Source of the DNA: Acinetobacter lwoffii
GTDB lineage: Bacteria; Pseudomonadota; Gammaproteobacteria; Pseudomonadales; Moraxellaceae
DNA length: 64,000 nt
Direction of reading: 5' to 3'
Assembly: GCF_029024105.1 (NCBI RefSeq)
Contig: NZ_CP118964.1
Span: 62,001 to 126,000 of the forward strand
The translations under genes and the position numbers were made by a program. Positions 53,042 to 62,596 of this stretch are shown in pieces. Each line of letters begins with the position of its first letter. The first letter of the stretch is position 1. Under the pieces are notes generated by a model. It saw nothing but the letters and a program-made list of their open reading frames with translations, was not told the DNA's origin and searched no databases.

Positions 53042-54214
53042 ATGGCTTTTAAAAATATTTCAGATCAAACTAACGGTTTTTATATTCCCTGTGTTTCACT
53101 TTTTGGTCCGGGCTGTGCTAAAGAAATCGGGATAAAAGCACAAAATTTAGGTGCCAAGAAAGCGCTGATTGTAACTGATGCGGGGCTGTTTAAATTTGGT
53201 GTTGCAGATGATATTGCAAATTATTTGAAAGAGGCGGGTGTTGACAGTTATATTTTCCCAGGCGCGGAACCCAATCCAACTGATATTAACGTGCATCATG
53301 GAGTTACAGCTTATAATGAAAATGCCTGTGATTTTATTGTATCGTTAGGTGGGGGTTCCTCACATGACTGTGCCAAAGGCATTGGTCTAGTCACTGCAGG
53401 TGGCGGACATATCCGTGATTATGAAGGGATTGATAAAAGTACCGTCCCGATGACACCACTGATTGCAATCAATACCACGGCAGGGACGGCTTCGGAGATG
53501 ACACGTTTCTGTATCATTACCAATACCGATACCCATGTGAAAATGGCGATTGTAGATTGGCGTTGCACACCACTCATTGCAATTGATGACCCTAAACTGA
53601 TGTTGGCCAAACCTGCCGGCCTGACTGCGGCAACAGGGATGGATGCTCTGACACATGCGGTTGAGGCCTATGTATCTACGGCTGCTAATCCCATCACTGA
53701 TGCCTGTGCAGAAAAGGCGATCACCATGATCAGTGAATGGCTCAGTCCCGCAGTGGCGAATGGGGATAATCTAGAAGCACGGGATGCCATGAGCTATGCT
53801 CAATATCTTGCCGGAATGGCCTTTAATAACGCCTCTTTAGGATATGTGCATGCGATGGCACATCAGCTCGGAGGCTTCTACAACTTGCCGCATGGTGTTT
53901 GTAATGCAATTCTGCTCCCCCATGTTTGTGAATTTAACCTGATTGCTTGTCCTGAACGTTATGCCAAAATTGCCCAATTGATGGGGGTGAATACAGAAGG
54001 CTTAACCGTAACTGAAGCAGCTTATGAAGCGATTGGCGCCATTCGTCAGCTTTCGGCTTCAATTGGTATTCCATCTGGGCTGACGGAATTGAATGTAAAA
54101 GAAGCTGACTTGGCCATCATGGCGGAAAATGCACAAAAAGATGCCTGCATGCTGACCAATCCACGTAAAGCCAGCCATGCCCAAGTGGTAGATATTTTTA
54201 AAGCGGCGATGTAG
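53042..54214 (+). CDS. Iron-containing (type III) alcohol dehydrogenase
   Basis: 390 aa NAD-dependent dehydrogenase oxidising primary alcohols to aldehydes. Seen: FGPGCAKEIG, VSLGGGSSHDCAKGIG (nucleotide binding), INTTAGTASEMTRFCIIT, and the metal site GMDALTHAVEAY plus HAMAHQLGGFYNLPHG with its histidines. AGAAGGA lies ahead of the start. Relatives act on ethanol, butanol or methanol; the nearby aldehyde dehydrogenase supports an alcohol-oxidation route. Metal may be Fe2+ or Zn2+. Confidence 0.93.
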   Translation: MAFKNISDQTNGFYIPCVSLFGPGCAKEIGIKAQNLGAKKALIVTDAGLFKFGVADDIANYLKEAGVDSYIFPGAEPNPTDINVHHGVTAYNENACDFIVSLGGGSSHDCAKGIGLVTAGGGHIRDYEGIDKSTVPMTPLIAINTTAGTASEMTRFCIITNTDTHVKMAIVDWRCTPLIAIDDPKLMLAKPAGLTAATGMDALTHAVEAYVSTAANPITDACAEKAITMISEWLSPAVANGDNLEARDAMSYAQYLAGMAFNNASLGYVHAMAHQLGGFYNLPHGVCNAILLPHVCEFNLIACPERYAKIAQLMGVNTEGLTVTEAAYEAIGAIRQLSASIGIPSGLTELNVKEADLAIMAENAQKDACMLTNPRKASHAQVVDIFKAAM

Positions 54215-54392
54215 TGCCTCAATGTAAGTCTTCTCTCCAAGCATCTGACTTACATTTTTAACAGCCCCTGTTTCATTTCCTGAGGAAGTGTGCCAAGAGC
54301 AGACATGCATTTTCCTGTTCCTGGCTGATCCTTTTGCCTTCATAAGAGGATAAAAGCGGGGGGTGTTTCTTTTTTATGAAGTCCCCTTCATT
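54215..54392. other. Spacer after the alcohol dehydrogenase
   Basis: No gene; a short hairpin near the stop (TGTAAGT ... ACTTACA, 54223-54255) may act as terminator. Confidence 0.4.
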
Positions 54393-54602
54393 ATGAATAT
54401 CGACATTAATCCCATGGTAGAAAAATGCCACGATTTTTTTAGCCCGTCCCAGCCAGAAAAAATTTCCCGTCGTATGATCTTAATATCATATTTAATCTCT
54501 GAGGAATAAACTGCGCGTCCTTCAAATGACATGAAGGTGAGCGTAGCTGATTTTGATGAAGAGCATCCCATCAAGCGGCTGGTCAAACTGGGTAGCCACT
54601 GA
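54393..54602 (+). pseudogene. Unknown 70-codon gene with an in-frame stop
   Basis: Frame MNIDINPMVEKCHDFFSPSQ, then KISRRMILISYLISEE, TAA at 54507-54509, then in the same frame PSNDMKVSVADFDEEHPIKR before the TGA at 54600-54602. The two halves read like one small protein with one nonsense codon. No family recognised; a minus-strand frame covers the same bases but looks less protein-like. Confidence 0.4.
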
Positions 54603-54728
54603 TAAAAATTTTAGGATCAGGTTCAGTCTAAATTAATAAGCAAACCCACAGTAAGCAAGGATAATACTTAATATTCCAGAATATTCCTATTTTAACTGTT
54701 TAGCTTTGTACCGACAGTTACATCAGCT

Positions 54729-55910
54729 TTAAAGATTTTTATATTTTAACAGAGTCTGATGAACGGGATGGTTTTTGGGCATCAGTTCAATCAGGCGTTC
54801 TACAGCATCAATCGCTTCAGGAAAATGTGCCACATGTTTCAGCAAGACATCGGTTTCATTAGCCTTGAAAATGGCATCGCTCAGGCGTGATTCCAGACAA
54901 TCTCTCCAAGCGCATAGAAATGGACTTTCTGTTTTGGCCAGAAATACGCCGGTACATAATTTCAAGGCTGAATCGATATACCCAGCATCTAAAGATTGCT
55001 CTGTCATTAAAAAATCAGCCTCTACATGCGCCAATAAACGATAGGGTCTGGAACCCAGCATACCACCTAATAAATCGCGTAATTGTGACATTTCTGCTTT
55101 TAAAGTACCCATACTGACCTTGCGCTCGCCATATAAGGCTTGATGCAATGTATCTAGACTCAGACCCTGCGGACATAAGGCTAGAATGGTCAGAATTTCA
55201 ATCTGTCGAGGAGTCAGAACCAACATCTTGCCATTAAACAGCACTTGAGGTACTGAAAAAGCTCGAATAAACAGGCGCTGCTTCTGGCATTCTAGTAGAG
55301 CCGACTGGATGATCGTAGCACAGCGCTCCGCAGCTAGTAGTGCTAAACTGTTATGCTTTGGCCAGGTAGTCGACAGATCAATGACACCTAAGACCTGTTT
55401 TGAATAGGGATCAATAATCGGGGCAGCGTAACAAACCCAATCATGAATGGAGGACATGTAATGTTCACTGGAAAAGACACAGCTGGATTGTTGAGTTTTT
55501 AAGGATAATGCCAATGCATTGGTTCCGACTAGCTCTTCGCGCCATTGCCCACCTTCAATAAAATGTACACTTTCTGCGGCACTTTGCATTTGTGGGCTAG
55601 AAGCTGCCCAAATGATGGTGCTGCCGATATCTCCGACCGCCAGCACCATAGAAGATTGCTCGGCAATATGTTTTAAATCCTGAGCACAATGTTGCAGGGC
55701 TTGGGCTAAAGTTGAGGAAGAAGTGGTCTTTTTTAAATCCGTCAGCGGTGCTGCTAAACGATTCTTCGGGATTTCAGCCGAGGATGAACGTTGCCAGGAG
55801 CTGGCAATACTCTGTCCCAGCTGTTCTGCATGTAAGGGAGACAAACTGCTGTTTTGCCGAAGCTGATCAGTATTGTGCCTTTTTTCCATCAAATCTTGTT
55901 TTGTCATCAT
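54729..55910 (-). CDS. GAF-domain transcriptional regulator (AcoR-related, without AAA+ domain)
   Basis: 393 aa. An N-terminal AcoR-like lead (SIASSWQRSSSAEIPKNRL), then a GAF domain with GQWREELVGTNALALSLKTQ and HDWVCYAAPIIDPYS, as in sigma-54 activators such as AcoR. After it comes no AAA+ or Fis HTH but a winged-helix-like segment (LTPRQIEILTILALCPQGLS), followed by a helical tail. It lies between the alcohol dehydrogenase and the aldehyde dehydrogenase, divergent from the latter, so it probably controls both. Confidence 0.82.
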   Translation of the reverse strand: MMTKQDLMEKRHNTDQLRQNSSLSPLHAEQLGQSIASSWQRSSSAEIPKNRLAAPLTDLKKTTSSSTLAQALQHCAQDLKHIAEQSSMVLAVGDIGSTIIWAASSPQMQSAAESVHFIEGGQWREELVGTNALALSLKTQQSSCVFSSEHYMSSIHDWVCYAAPIIDPYSKQVLGVIDLSTTWPKHNSLALLAAERCATIIQSALLECQKQRLFIRAFSVPQVLFNGKMLVLTPRQIEILTILALCPQGLSLDTLHQALYGERKVSMGTLKAEMSQLRDLLGGMLGSRPYRLLAHVEADFLMTEQSLDAGYIDSALKLCTGVFLAKTESPFLCAWRDCLESRLSDAIFKANETDVLLKHVAHFPEAIDAVERLIELMPKNHPVHQTLLKYKNL

Positions 55911-56111
55911 TCCTTATTCTCACAACAATTCATGATTTACATCCGCTGTAATCGTTATTTTTTTAAAATGGATGAAAATATCGTGAACATGCTAGCCCCA
56001 ACCTTTTTCCAACCTTATACCAGTTATATTAATCAAATAAGGTGCAGAAGTACCTTATACCAAAGCTGTAGAAGCGGTTTTGCCATACGAAAATAAGCAA
56101 AGGAAATAAAT

Positions 56112-57623
56112 ATGCGTTACGTCGATCCTAATCAACCTGATTCAAAAGTTCATTTTAAAGCACAATACGAGAATTTTATTGGCGGCGAATGGGTCGCTCC
56201 GGTCAAAGGTGAATACTTTGACAACATCTCTCCGGTAGATGGCAAAGTCTTTACCAAGGTTCCGCGTTCTTCTGTAGAAGACATTGAATTGGCCCTGGAT
56301 GCAGCGCACAAAGCCAAAGAACAATGGAACAGAGCATCGCCGACCACCCGCTCCAATATTCTGTTGAAAATTGCCGATCGTCTGGAACAAAATCTGGAAC
56401 TGCTGGCAGTGGCAGAAACCTGGGATAACGGCAAACCGATCCGTGAAACGCTGGCTGCCGATATTCCGCTGGCTATTGACCATTTCCGTTATTTTGCCGG
56501 CTGTATTCGTGCGCAGGAAGGCGGCATTTCCGAAATTGATGAAGATACGATTGCTTATCATTTTCATGAGCCGTTGGGCGTCGTGGGTCAGATTATCCCG
56601 TGGAACTTTCCGATTCTGATGGCTGCCTGGAAACTGGCACCTGCCCTGGCTGCGGGCAACTGCATTGTGTTGAAACCTGCAGAACAGACTCCGGTCAGCA
56701 TTCTGGTGCTGGCTGAACTGATTCAGGATATTTTGCCACCGGGTGTCCTGAATATCGTCAATGGTTATGGGGTTGAAGTCGGTCGCCCGCTAGCCACCAA
56801 CCCACGCATTGCCAAGATTGCGTTTACCGGTTCTACCTCCGTCGGTCAGATGATCATGCAATATGCGACTGAAAATATTATTCCGGTGACTCTGGAACTT
56901 GGCGGTAAATCACCAAACTTGTTCTTTGCCGACATTATGGATCAGGAAGACGATTATCTGGACAAAGCGCTGGAAGGTTTTGCCATGTTTGCCCTGAACC
57001 AGGGTGAAATCTGCACCTGTCCATCGCGTGCGCTGATCCAGGAAAGTATTGCTGACGAATTTCTGGCGCGTGCCGTTGAACGGGTGAAACGGATTAAAAC
57101 CGGGCATCCGCTGGATACTGACACCATGATTGGCGCGCAAGCCTCACAGGAACAGCAGGACAAGATTCTGGGCTGTATTGCCACTGGTCGTGAAGAAGGC
57201 GCACAGATCCTGACTGGTGGTGAAGCACGTCAGGAAGTGGGTCAAGGTTTCTATATTGAGCCGACTATCTTTAAAGGCACCAATGACATGAAGACCTTCC
57301 AGGATGAAATCTTCGGGCCTGTATTGGCTGTGACCACCTTTAAAGACTTTGATGATGCGATCAAGATCGCCAATGATACGATTTATGGACTCGGTGCCGG
57401 TGTCTGGTCACGCTCAGCGCATACCTCTTACCGTGCAGGCCGTGCTATTCAGGCAGGTCGGGTCTGGACTAACTGTTATCACATCTACCCTGCGCATGCG
57501 GCTTTCGGTGGCTATAAAAAATCCGGCATTGGTCGTGAGAATCACAGAATGATGCTGGATCATTATCAACAAACCAAAAATCTGTTAGTGAGCTATTCGA
57601 CCAAACCAGCCGGGTTCTTTTAA
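56112..57623 (+). CDS. Aldehyde dehydrogenase, AcoD/ExaC type
   Basis: 503 aa NAD(P)-dependent enzyme oxidising acetaldehyde and other short aldehydes to acids. Seen: FIGGEWVAPVKGEYFDNISP, PWNFPILMAAWKLAPALAAG, FTGSTSVGQ, catalytic Glu in LELGGKSPN, catalytic Cys in NQGEICTCPSRAL, and GYKKSGIGRENH at the end. Codon use is visibly more GC-rich than in neighbouring genes, fitting high expression. A strong hairpin follows the stop. With the Fe-ADH upstream it forms an alcohol-to-carboxylate pathway. Confidence 0.94.
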   Translation: MRYVDPNQPDSKVHFKAQYENFIGGEWVAPVKGEYFDNISPVDGKVFTKVPRSSVEDIELALDAAHKAKEQWNRASPTTRSNILLKIADRLEQNLELLAVAETWDNGKPIRETLAADIPLAIDHFRYFAGCIRAQEGGISEIDEDTIAYHFHEPLGVVGQIIPWNFPILMAAWKLAPALAAGNCIVLKPAEQTPVSILVLAELIQDILPPGVLNIVNGYGVEVGRPLATNPRIAKIAFTGSTSVGQMIMQYATENIIPVTLELGGKSPNLFFADIMDQEDDYLDKALEGFAMFALNQGEICTCPSRALIQESIADEFLARAVERVKRIKTGHPLDTDTMIGAQASQEQQDKILGCIATGREEGAQILTGGEARQEVGQGFYIEPTIFKGTNDMKTFQDEIFGPVLAVTTFKDFDDAIKIANDTIYGLGAGVWSRSAHTSYRAGRAIQAGRVWTNCYHIYPAHAAFGGYKKSGIGRENHRMMLDHYQQTKNLLVSYSTKPAGFF

Positions 57624-57631
57624 GAAGTGAA

Positions 57632-57669
57632 ATACATTCAAAGCGAACTTCGGTTCGCTTTGAATGTAT
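57632..57669. terminator. Strong hairpin after the aldehyde dehydrogenase
   Basis: Perfect 17-bp stem with a TTCG tetraloop (left arm 57632-57648, right arm 57653-57669). A T-run is lacking, so it may stabilise mRNA or act bidirectionally rather than as a classic terminator. Confidence 0.75.
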
Positions 57670-57800
57670 GGTAGCTAGCTTTCACAAAATATCAGCAACA
57701 TCTTCAAGCTGCGGCCAATTCAAATAAAGTTTTTAGTCTATAAACACTTTTTTTAAAGGAAAGAGCATCACCTCAAATTTCTATTTGCAATAGTGTCATT

Positions 57801-58370
57801 TCAAGATAATTTCACTCTATAAAGATTTCGCCACATTCTCCAGCCATTGAGTGCCAGAAGAATAAAAATAAAATAAAGCACGGCGGTTAAATACAATGAC
57901 TTATAGCTATACATGCCGACATAAATCACATCTAACACACACCATAATCCCCAGCTTTCAATATATTTTTTTGCCGCCCAATAACTTGCCACCAAGCTAA
58001 AAGAGGCTAACATGGAATCCAACCAAGGGAGTGATGCTGTGGTGAAATGAGCAAATAAAGCGCCAATCACCAGACCAGCGACGATACCCACAATCAGGCT
58101 ATATACCCAGATTTTCTGATTCAAATAGCCAACTTGTACGCTGAGATCCTGATCTTGATCTTTTTTCGTCCAGCTATACCATCCATACAGTTGCATCAAG
58201 ATAAATACAGCTTGTAATGCTGCGTCTGCAAATAAATTGACACGATAAAAAATAATGATATACAGAAATACAGCGACAATATTCACCAACCAGCAGGCTT
58301 TATATTGTTTAGACGTCAACCAGACACCTAAAACGTTTAAAATAAACGCTGCAATTTCTATATTTTCCAT
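57801..58370 (-). CDS. PnuC-family vitamin/nucleoside transporter
   Basis: 189 aa inner-membrane protein with about seven hydrophobic helices and aromatic motifs LYGWYSWTKK and ALNGWRMWRN, as in PnuC (nicotinamide riboside) and PnuT (thiamine). Facilitators of this family rely on a kinase to trap the substrate. Here a TonB receptor (28 bp upstream) and a phosphotransferase gene share the strand, completing an outer-membrane, inner-membrane and kinase set. The substrate is not decided by sequence: nicotinamide riboside, thiamine or another vitamin. Confidence 0.88.
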   Translation of the reverse strand: MENIEIAAFILNVLGVWLTSKQYKACWLVNIVAVFLYIIIFYRVNLFADAALQAVFILMQLYGWYSWTKKDQDQDLSVQVGYLNQKIWVYSLIVGIVAGLVIGALFAHFTTASLPWLDSMLASFSLVASYWAAKKYIESWGLWCVLDVIYVGMYSYKSLYLTAVLYFIFILLALNGWRMWRNLYRVKLS

Positions 58371-58398
58371 AGCAATATAACCTGATTAAGCAGCCAAT

Positions 58399-60582
58399 TT
58401 AGAAGTTCAGATTGAATGACAAGGTTGCTGTACGCGGCGAACCCAAGAATAAATAATCGTCACCCAAAAATTCACCTGCATCACGCCAGTATTTCTTGTT
58501 GAACAGATTATTAATATTCAAGCGTAGCAATGCATCGGTCGTATTTAGTTTAAATTGATAAGCAGCGCCTAAATCAACCACACTATAACCTGCAACTTTC
58601 GCAGCACCCTCTTTGTTGGCATATTTGCTGGAACTGTATTGACCACCTGCCAGAACAGTGAAACCTGCAATGCTCGGTACGTTATAGCGAAGATGTGTTG
58701 CGAAACGAGCTTTTGGCACGTTTTGCGCCTGATGATTACCATATTCAACCGCTTCTACATTTTCTAAACGGGCTTTAGTCAAGGCAAAAGATGAAGTTAA
58801 GGCCAGATGATCGGTTAATGCACCATTCAGTCCGAGCTCCAGACCCTGACTATGTTGTTCGCCTTCCGCAACAAAATAGCGAAGTCCTGAAATCGGCTTG
58901 CTATATTGGTTGTCTTGGCGTAAATCAAATAGCGAGGCAATCAATAAGAACTGCTTGATCTGTTGTTTGAAACCAACTTCATATTGCTCTGAGTAGATCG
59001 GTGCTAGGGTTTCAGCAGCATTCTCTGCAAACCAAGGTGCTGATTTTCCATCTGACAAGCCTTTGGCATACGAGGCATAGACGGTAGTCGATTCCAAGGG
59101 GCTATAGCTGATTGCGAATTGCGGTAAAAATTTAGCTAAATCGGTATCGCGGACTTTTATTACCTGCTTACCCTCTGCATCATAAGCATGTGCTTGCTCA
59201 TCAAGCTCGATCCATTTTCCGCCAATTAAAGTGGTCCAATGTTCATTCCATTCAATACGGTCTAATGCTGTAAATGCAGTTTGTTTACTTTTAAGTGCTT
59301 GATATTTTGGTCCAGCATTCGCTGTTACTGGGGAAAAATCTATGGTTTCTGTATAAATATTACCTACACCAATCCATTCATTGACACCAGCAAAACGATC
59401 TCGCGATTTATTGGTTTGTGTAATATCAAAATTTAGATAATGTTGCGCCCAATTGGTATCAATCACCCCATCTAGTTTGACTTTAAATTGGTTGGTTTTA
59501 AAGGTTTCATCTGGATTCTGATAATCGTAAATATCATACTCGCCAGCTTTACCAAACGTGTTACAGGAATACTCTTCCAGACAGCCTTCCCGATAATAAC
59601 CATAAGCAAAGCTTGAATAGTCATCAACTCTGGATTTACTGTATGCTGCAACGAGTCCCAGATTCCAGTCACTATTCAAAGCATAGCTATATTTTAAACT
59701 GCTATTCAGACTATCGATCGTGACCGGTTTACCCCAAGTCTGATAACCAAGTAAACGCTCCCATTTCACATTTTCTGGGACTTTGCCATCCAGTAATTGA
59801 TAACCTGGCACTGATTTTTGTTCGGAACGCTGTGCTTCAAGATCAAGTTCTACTTTGGATTGCGCTGACATCTTCCAATCCAATGCCAATGCCGCTAAAT
59901 AGCGTTCACCCTCCACATGATCGACATAAGAATCCATCTGTTCATTCACCAGATTGATGCGATATCCGAATTGTTGCTCATCACCCCAAAAACCACCGAG
60001 ATCAGTTGCCACTGAAAACTGGCCGTGTTGATCAGCCGAGAATGTCAGTGCCTGAATATCTTTCGGTCGCTTGGTGACATAATTAACCACCCCACCCGGG
60101 GTTGACATCCCACTTTGAATCGCGGAAATGCCTTTTAAAATTTCCACACGTTCTTTGTTTTCAAGTGCAACGTTTTGTTCACCACGAATCACATTGCTAT
60201 TAATCAGGTAGCTTGATGCCAAATCAAGTGCAAAGCCACGCGAGACAAAGTTTGGATAATAGCCAATTGCAGCATAGCCATCACCGATGGCTGCATCATT
60301 TTTTACAACATCGCTCAGCACACGGCCATGTTGTTCAGCGATGAGATCGGCAGTCAAGATAGAAACTGATGCAGGTATTTTTTGCAAATTCTCCGTACCA
60401 AAACCTTCAATATTCACTTTGGTACTCGTGTAAGGGATACTTTGATCGGCTGTGATAACAATCGTGTCAAGCTGTTGCACATCGTCTTCAGCATAAGTCA
60501 GCGGGGCTAAACACAGCGGTGACAGAATGATCATTTTTAAAGATCGGGTTAATACATTCTGTTTGAATTGACGAGTGTTCAT
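58399..60582 (-). CDS. TonB-dependent receptor (siderophore-receptor type)
   Basis: About 727 aa outer-membrane receptor. Signal peptide to about APLTYA, then LDTIVITA (TonB box); plug with IPASVSILTADLIAEQHGRV, KERVEILKGISAIQSGMSTP and GVVNYVTKRP; barrel ending RTATLSFNLNF. The ATG at 60582 (MNTRQFKQN) is preferred over 60654 because AAGG lies ahead and the longer form overlaps the kinase gene. The order kinase-receptor-PnuC suggests it imports the PnuC substrate; no Fur box is evident. Confidence 0.88.
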   Translation of the reverse strand: MNTRQFKQNVLTRSLKMIILSPLCLAPLTYAEDDVQQLDTIVITADQSIPYTSTKVNIEGFGTENLQKIPASVSILTADLIAEQHGRVLSDVVKNDAAIGDGYAAIGYYPNFVSRGFALDLASSYLINSNVIRGEQNVALENKERVEILKGISAIQSGMSTPGGVVNYVTKRPKDIQALTFSADQHGQFSVATDLGGFWGDEQQFGYRINLVNEQMDSYVDHVEGERYLAALALDWKMSAQSKVELDLEAQRSEQKSVPGYQLLDGKVPENVKWERLLGYQTWGKPVTIDSLNSSLKYSYALNSDWNLGLVAAYSKSRVDDYSSFAYGYYREGCLEEYSCNTFGKAGEYDIYDYQNPDETFKTNQFKVKLDGVIDTNWAQHYLNFDITQTNKSRDRFAGVNEWIGVGNIYTETIDFSPVTANAGPKYQALKSKQTAFTALDRIEWNEHWTTLIGGKWIELDEQAHAYDAEGKQVIKVRDTDLAKFLPQFAISYSPLESTTVYASYAKGLSDGKSAPWFAENAAETLAPIYSEQYEVGFKQQIKQFLLIASLFDLRQDNQYSKPISGLRYFVAEGEQHSQGLELGLNGALTDHLALTSSFALTKARLENVEAVEYGNHQAQNVPKARFATHLRYNVPSIAGFTVLAGGQYSSSKYANKEGAAKVAGYSVVDLGAAYQFKLNTTDALLRLNINNLFNKKYWRDAGEFLGDDYLFLGSPRTATLSFNLNF

Positions 60583-60622
60583 ACGAAACCTTATGTATGT
60601 GAAGTGGGTGATGATGCTGGGT

Positions 60623-61834
60623 TTAGAGAGAGCATTGAGAAGCTTGCAATTCATGTTGAATGAGCCGAGTTAAAGTCTGGGTAAATTGTTGGCCTTGTTC
60701 GCCAAAGAACCAGTCCACATGACCGATAATCCAGTCGTAATAAGCCGCATCTGCATGGTTGAGGTTGTGGGTAATACCCACAAAATACTCCAGCTCTGAA
60801 AAAGCGAAATCCAGATGCACGATTTTCAGCAGTTCTGGCAAAATACTAAAATCTTCTTGTGGATGTATTTCGGAAAAATAAGCATGGAGAAAAGCGGTTA
60901 AACCGGCTTCATCAATCGGAATATGTGGGTTCTGCTTTAATTCCAACCAATCAATGAAATTACGTTCAATCGTCACAGCCAGATCATAAAGTGCCGAATT
61001 TCGGTCAGATAAACCAAAATCAATTACGGCAGTAATCTCCGCTTTGGCATCCGGTGCTGACCAGAATAGATTAGAAGCGTGTAAATCGTTATGGGTCCAA
61101 ATTCTGCTTGCCTGTTGCAATACAGGCTGAATACGCTGGTGAACCTGTAAGATTTGATCTAAAAAGTAAGGATCTAAATTTTTGTCGGCACAGTAACGGC
61201 TTAATTCTGGACTGTTTACAATGCGCCGTTGAATGGCTGTAACGATATTTTCACTGTCTAAAAGCTGCTGATTGGACAATAAATAAGATGCTGATCGGCC
61301 TTGGTGCTCAGGAAAATCCTGCATGGCCATATGTAACTTTGCCAGCAATTGCCCCGCTTTCGCAGCATGTTCAGCATAGAAAAAAGGTTTCCAGGATTGC
61401 TGATCTGCATACAGATCTAAGCCGACTGCTTTTGCATAGACTTCATAGGTCCAGTCACCTAGCTCTAAAGCGGTCAGACCTTGATTTGAGCTAATCAATG
61501 CTGCAACAGGAATTTCTTTGCTAGCTAAATGCTGAAGAACGGCATGCTCCTGTAAAATATCGCGGGCACGACGAAAGGAACAATGGCTGCGCTTAATCAA
61601 ATACTGATGCGCGACTGCTTCATCCCTGATCACAAAATCCTGCTCCACCTTGACCAGCGCCGCAGATGAAAATGGCCGGGGACTACACCACAAAATCTGA
61701 ATATGACCTTGTAAACAGGAATAATGCTGCTGCAGGCTTTGTAATTCTGGATCAGAAATATGTGCCCAGTCTTTATGTTCCCAGGCATTGCCCATACCAT
61801 GACCTAAATCATCAGTCATTGTGGTCATTATCAA
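60623..61834 (-). CDS. APH/choline-kinase-family phosphotransferase
   Basis: 403 aa small-molecule kinase of the aminoglycoside/choline kinase fold. Catalytic loop IWTHNDLHASNLFW (about residue 265), metal-binding IDFGLSDR (about 290), N-lobe EVYAKAVGLDLY. The next genes are a TonB receptor and a PnuC transporter, so the likely job is phosphorylating the imported vitamin or nucleoside (thiamine-kinase or riboside-kinase role). An antibiotic role is unlikely from context. First gene of the three. Confidence 0.82.
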   Translation of the reverse strand: MIMTTMTDDLGHGMGNAWEHKDWAHISDPELQSLQQHYSCLQGHIQILWCSPRPFSSAALVKVEQDFVIRDEAVAHQYLIKRSHCSFRRARDILQEHAVLQHLASKEIPVAALISSNQGLTALELGDWTYEVYAKAVGLDLYADQQSWKPFFYAEHAAKAGQLLAKLHMAMQDFPEHQGRSASYLLSNQQLLDSENIVTAIQRRIVNSPELSRYCADKNLDPYFLDQILQVHQRIQPVLQQASRIWTHNDLHASNLFWSAPDAKAEITAVIDFGLSDRNSALYDLAVTIERNFIDWLELKQNPHIPIDEAGLTAFLHAYFSEIHPQEDFSILPELLKIVHLDFAFSELEYFVGITHNLNHADAAYYDWIIGHVDWFFGEQGQQFTQTLTRLIQHELQASQCSL

Positions 61835-61850
61835 TATTCCTGAGCCAGAT

Positions 61851-61865
61851 CATTATGTAATAATG
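61851..61865. promoter_or_regulatory. Palindrome upstream of the kinase-receptor-PnuC operon
   Basis: CATTAT-GTA-ATAATG, 17 bp ahead of the first start. Candidate operator; it resembles a relaxed Fur half-pair but is shorter. Confidence 0.4.
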
Positions 61866-62069
61866 GAAAATCATTGTTTAGGCGAACATGCAAACAGTAT
61901 TTTTAAATACATTTAATATTGAAGACACGCCCTAAAATTAAGTGGTACATACCAGTATTAAATTGGAGGAAAGTTTAGCCTTATAAATATAAAAATAAAA
62001 TAGATCTCTCGCATAAATCAAAAAATGATCTTCTTTTTGGTTAATATTCGAACTCCAGATTTCTTAGCA
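61866..62069. other. AT-rich intergenic region
   Basis: No gene seen. Should hold the promoter of the leftward operon. No THI-box riboswitch (no CTGAGA plus downstream core) was found on the minus strand. Confidence 0.4.
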
Positions 62070-62400
62070 TTCGCGCATAATCTGCGGATGAAATACATCA
62101 ATTCAAACAAGCTTTCTGATCCTCAGTTCAAGCGATAACATAGTTTTGAAATGCACCGTAATTCATTTTCATGACTTCACTAAGTAGCTCTTTAAATCCA
62201 TGTTCCTCAGCAGCAAATTCTACCAGTGATTCATTGTTCAGATCAGTAACACATGCCATGGTTGTACACTTGAATGATTTTGGTCTTTAATGAAGTTCTT
62301 TAACGGCTCAGTATGGATTGCCCAGGTATCGAAGTCTTTCATCTGTATCTGACGAACTTCAATGTCATTGATTTTGATGCTTCGATTCGTTTCTAAAAAA
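62070..62400 (-). pseudogene. Decayed gene, possibly phage-derived
   Basis: On the minus strand: SIKINDIEVRQIQMKDFDTW, then a stop; in another frame CVTDLNNESLVEFAAEEHGF and LSEVMKMNYGAFQNYVI. The style resembles phage tail-assembly chaperone-like proteins, but the match is loose. Several stops; not functional. Confidence 0.4.
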
Positions 62401-62596
62401 AATCATTCATAATGATGTCTCAAATTAGATTTTAATGACAAAAAAATACCCTGATGGTTATCCCATCAGAGCTAAATATAAAATTATTTATTTCTTAATT
62501 TGAAATACTTTGATCAATCAGTTTCTCAATAATATTAGAGGCAAGGCAGAGTAAAACTTGAAGTGCGACATAAACCACCTAATTAATTTAAAGGGT

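Noticed and set aside
61835..62070. TPP riboswitch ahead of the kinase-receptor-PnuC operon
   Set aside because: Searched by eye on the minus strand; no CTGAGA plus conserved downstream core was found.
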